Shown here: one piece after another, positions 62,331-64,000 of the stretch | How positions within the stretch are numbered: the stretch's first letter is position 1 | Layout of the letters: each line of letters begins with the position of its first letter | NCBI RefSeq assembly: GCF_000787695.1 | Contig: NZ_BBPH01000002.1 | Location: 1-64,000 of the forward strand | DNA: 64,000 nucleotides | Direction of reading: 5' to 3' | Source of the DNA: Paracoccus sp. PAMC 22219 | GTDB lineage: Bacteria > Pseudomonadota > Alphaproteobacteria > Rhodobacterales > Rhodobacteraceae | Program-made: the position numbers and the translations under genes | The notes under the pieces: generated by a model | The model's input: the letters and a program-made list of their open reading frames with translations, nothing else | What the model was told of the DNA's origin: nothing | Database searches by the model: none

Positions 62331-63068
62331 TTATCGCCTGGCGGTGCCGAAAAGTTTGTCCAGCAACCGGGTAAGGATGGATCCGCTTTCTCGAGCGGCA
62401 GGCGTTGGAGCAGAGTTCTGCTGCGGCGGCGGAGACGTGGTTTTCTTTGGCTCAGCAGGTGCTGCCGTCACGCTTTGATTTGCCTTTGGAGCATGCGTCG
62501 CATGTCGTTTAGCAACGTGTGCCGAAATGGCATCCATAAGCGGCGGTGACAACGTATCATAGGGCTTCAGGCCCAGCTCTCGTAGCCGTCCCCGGATGCC
62601 GTTCATCCGGGAGGGATCAACCCCGGACTCGATGACTGAGCTGACGAAGGCCGCAAACTCAGGCGCTGACCACCCCTCGTCTTTCGAAAGTTCAGTATGG
62701 ACGAAGTCCAGCCCGAAAAATGGATGATCCTTGTTCTCGATCCGGCCATACATATGCACACCACAATCGCGGCAGGCGTGACGCTGGATTGGTGCATCCT
62801 TGTTGACCACGTGCAACTTGTCGCTGTTCTCCAACAGTTCGATTGCGTCACGGGACACCACGGCCACCATACTGAAGATGGCTCCGTCGGGCTTCCAACA
62901 TTTGGTGCATCCGCAGACATGGTTGTGCGCGGTTTGCGCACCCACGCGGACTTTCACGGGATTGCTGGCGCAATGACAAGTTAGGACGCTTCCGGAAAAA
63001 TCGGGTTTGCCTCGCCTTATGCCATTGTCGACGGCAGGATGAATAAGCACACTTTCAGTGTTCGCCAT
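62331..63068 (-). CDS. GFA-family protein, S-(hydroxymethyl)glutathione synthase-like, with extended tail
   Basis: A 245-residue protein. The GFA zinc domain spans residues about 25-135, with CHC, CGCTKC and [18 protein letters not shown] and [23 protein letters not shown] match the Gfa subfamily that binds formaldehyde and glutathione. The core enzyme normally ends near residue 190; here a Pro/Lys-rich linker and a hydrophobic end ([12 protein letters not shown]) of about 55 residues are added. Detoxifies formaldehyde if active. Start at 63068. Confidence 0.85.
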   Translation of the reverse strand: MANTESVLIHPAVDNGIRRGKPDFSGSVLTCHCASNPVKVRVGAQTAHNHVCGCTKCWKPDGAIFSMVAVVSRDAIELLENSDKLHVVNKDAPIQRHACRDCGVHMYGRIENKDHPFFGLDFVHTELSKDEGWSAPEFAAFVSSVIESGVDPSRMNGIRGRLRELGLKPYDTLSPPLMDAISAHVAKRHATHAPKANQSVTAAPAEPKKTTSPPPQQNSAPTPAARESGSILTRLLDKLFGTARR

Positions 63069-63464
63069 GGCCTTCTCCTCCGATGACCTGATCAGTTCAG
63101 TTTCATGCGAGTGGATAGGGTGGACAAGCTGGCAGAAAGTCTAAGGTCCGGACGTTGGCCGAGCCATCCGGTTTACAAATAATCTCCGCCAGTAGCGGAT
63201 CACCATTCGTAAGCCTGCCCATTGGAGCATGCTCTCCGTTCTGGCGCAGTGGCTTTCATCTCTCTGCCGCGTCGGACCGTTTCCTTACGGCGCCCAGATC
63301 ATGGCCCGACGCCGTGAGGGTGGGATGAAGTCAGGTATCAAAATCCAGCTCTTATTTGCAGCACATTTCATTACAGGATCGTATACTGGTACTGGACAGA
63401 ACAATTGCCGCTGCGTTGCGATCGGTGAACCCCGGGATGGCTTCCCTTCCCGATCCACCCGTCA
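63069..63464. other. Intergenic region
   Basis: About 400 bases with no gene or motif that I can support. Confidence 0.4.
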
Positions 63465-64000
63465 TCACCACGGTGTCACGGATTGTCCGCCGAACAGCAC
63501 CTCCCGTGGAAGCTGGAAAATGAAATAGGGGTTCAGCGACGGCAGCGCACTGGCGTCGTCCAGCCGGGCAAGCTGTTCGTCGGACAGCGTCACCTGCAGG
63601 GCGGCGATGTTGGCCGTTACCTGTTCCGCACGGCTGGCGCCCATCAGCAGCGTGGTCGCACCGCCCCGCGACAGGACCCATGCCAGCGCGACTTGCGCCA
63701 TAGGCACATCCAGTTCGGCGGCAACCTCGCGCAGGACGTCGACGATGGAAAAGTTGCGTTCGGTGAACAGCATGCCGCCATAGGGGTTGTCTCCGCTCAG
63801 ACGGTCGCTGCGACCCGCTTCCGCATCCATCGCGCGGTCCGGGACCGCCGCGGCCCGGTCCGATTGGGCCAGCATGTCGCGGCCATACTTGCCGGTCAGC
63901 AACCCGCCGGCCAGCGGGCTCCAGGGCATGATGCCCAGACCGAAATGCTCGGCCATCGGTGCCAGGTCCAGCTCGACCCCGCGATCGATCAGCGACCAGG
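63465..64000 (-). CDS. Aldo/keto reductase (partial)
   Basis: The C-terminal 178 residues of an aldo/keto reductase; the gene runs off the right edge. It has GIMPWSPLAGGLLTGKYG and AQVALAWVLSRGGATTLLMGASRAEQVTANI, which binds the NADPH phosphate, and ends with DDASALPSLNPYFIF, typical of the YajO/AKR11-12 type. The N-terminal catalytic Tyr/Lys/Asp/His half lies outside the window. Confidence 0.88.
   Translation of the reverse strand, partial: WSLIDRGVELDLAPMAEHFGLGIMPWSPLAGGLLTGKYGRDMLAQSDRAAAVPDRAMDAEAGRSDRLSGDNPYGGMLFTERNFSIVDVLREVAAELDVPMAQVALAWVLSRGGATTLLMGASRAEQVTANIAALQVTLSDEQLARLDDASALPSLNPYFIFQLPREVLFGGQSVTPW

Noticed and set aside
1-64000. CRISPR arrays, rRNA and tRNA genes
   Set aside because: No regularly spaced direct repeats, rRNA segments or cloverleaf-forming sequences were found by eye; a tRNA scan would settle the last point.

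Overview
The window is high-GC, densely coded DNA. It looks like an alphaproteobacterium of the Rhodobacteraceae, probably Paracoccus-like, though this is inferred rather than proven. The support is TRAP and TAXI transporters, a fused carnitine dehydrogenase-thioesterase, an alphaproteobacterial LexA box (GAAC-N7-GAAC) before imuAB, a SciP/DUF1153 protein and a DUF2924-recombinase cassette. Much of the window is accessory DNA, with many broken genes among catabolic operons. I saw no rRNA, tRNA or CRISPR array.

1-14 kb is catabolic. An IS3-family element at the left edge has cut off the end of the AraC-type pobR. The divergent pobA (4-hydroxybenzoate hydroxylase) is intact and is followed by a three-gene TRAP transporter. 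Next come an SH3 lipoprotein, an epimerase-like oxidoreductase, and a GntR-controlled unit: amidohydrolase, NTF2-like protein, GntR regulator, a taurine/thiamine-type ABC transporter and a gamma-glutamyltransferase. A TGTATGCACTT motif lies in both control regions of that unit. The transporter's binding protein is frameshifted.

14.9-24.2 kb is a defence island. Four packed or overlapping genes encode a MORC/MutL-type GHKL ATPase, a Z1-domain superfamily II ATPase, a PD-(D/E)XK protein (DUF4420) and an AIPR protein. A DNA cytosine-5 methyltransferase faces them, with a divergent Vsr mismatch endonuclease beyond. This is a complete MORC/Z1-type restriction-modification-like system, a class known mainly from comparative genomics. 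Decayed mobile DNA follows: a MauE-like tail and an AlpA-like gene with two in-frame TGA codons. A second gamma-glutamyltransferase bounds the region.

27-38 kb holds an MHS-family transporter, an isocitrate-lyase/PEP-mutase-family enzyme with a GNAT acetyltransferase, and a carnitine degradation unit: BKACE enzyme, dehydrogenase-thioesterase fusion, two GlxA/CdhR-type regulators and an orphan betaine/carnitine-type binding protein. A purine nucleoside permease and a nucleoside or guanine deaminase follow. 38-41.5 kb is a DNA-damage cluster: an SRAP protein, then imuA and imuB behind a LexA box. Only about 50 codons of the expected polymerase gene dnaE2 (imuC) remain.

41.5-54 kb is a patchwork of small envelope, stress and oxidoreductase genes: YihY, thermonuclease, DUF4112, VanZ, two SDRs, a CPA1 antiporter, an orphan Imm8 immunity gene and SciP-like DUF1153. 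Several are broken or duplicated: a copy of the antiporter 3' end, a periplasmic protein with an amber stop, and a TAXI-TRAP deletion fusion. 54-60 kb looks like an integrated element with AlpA, a HTH/replication-like protein, and the DUF2924-serine recombinase cassette. The window ends with a UPF0149/SEC-C protein, a nitronate-monooxygenase-family enzyme, a GFA-family protein and a partial aldo/keto reductase.
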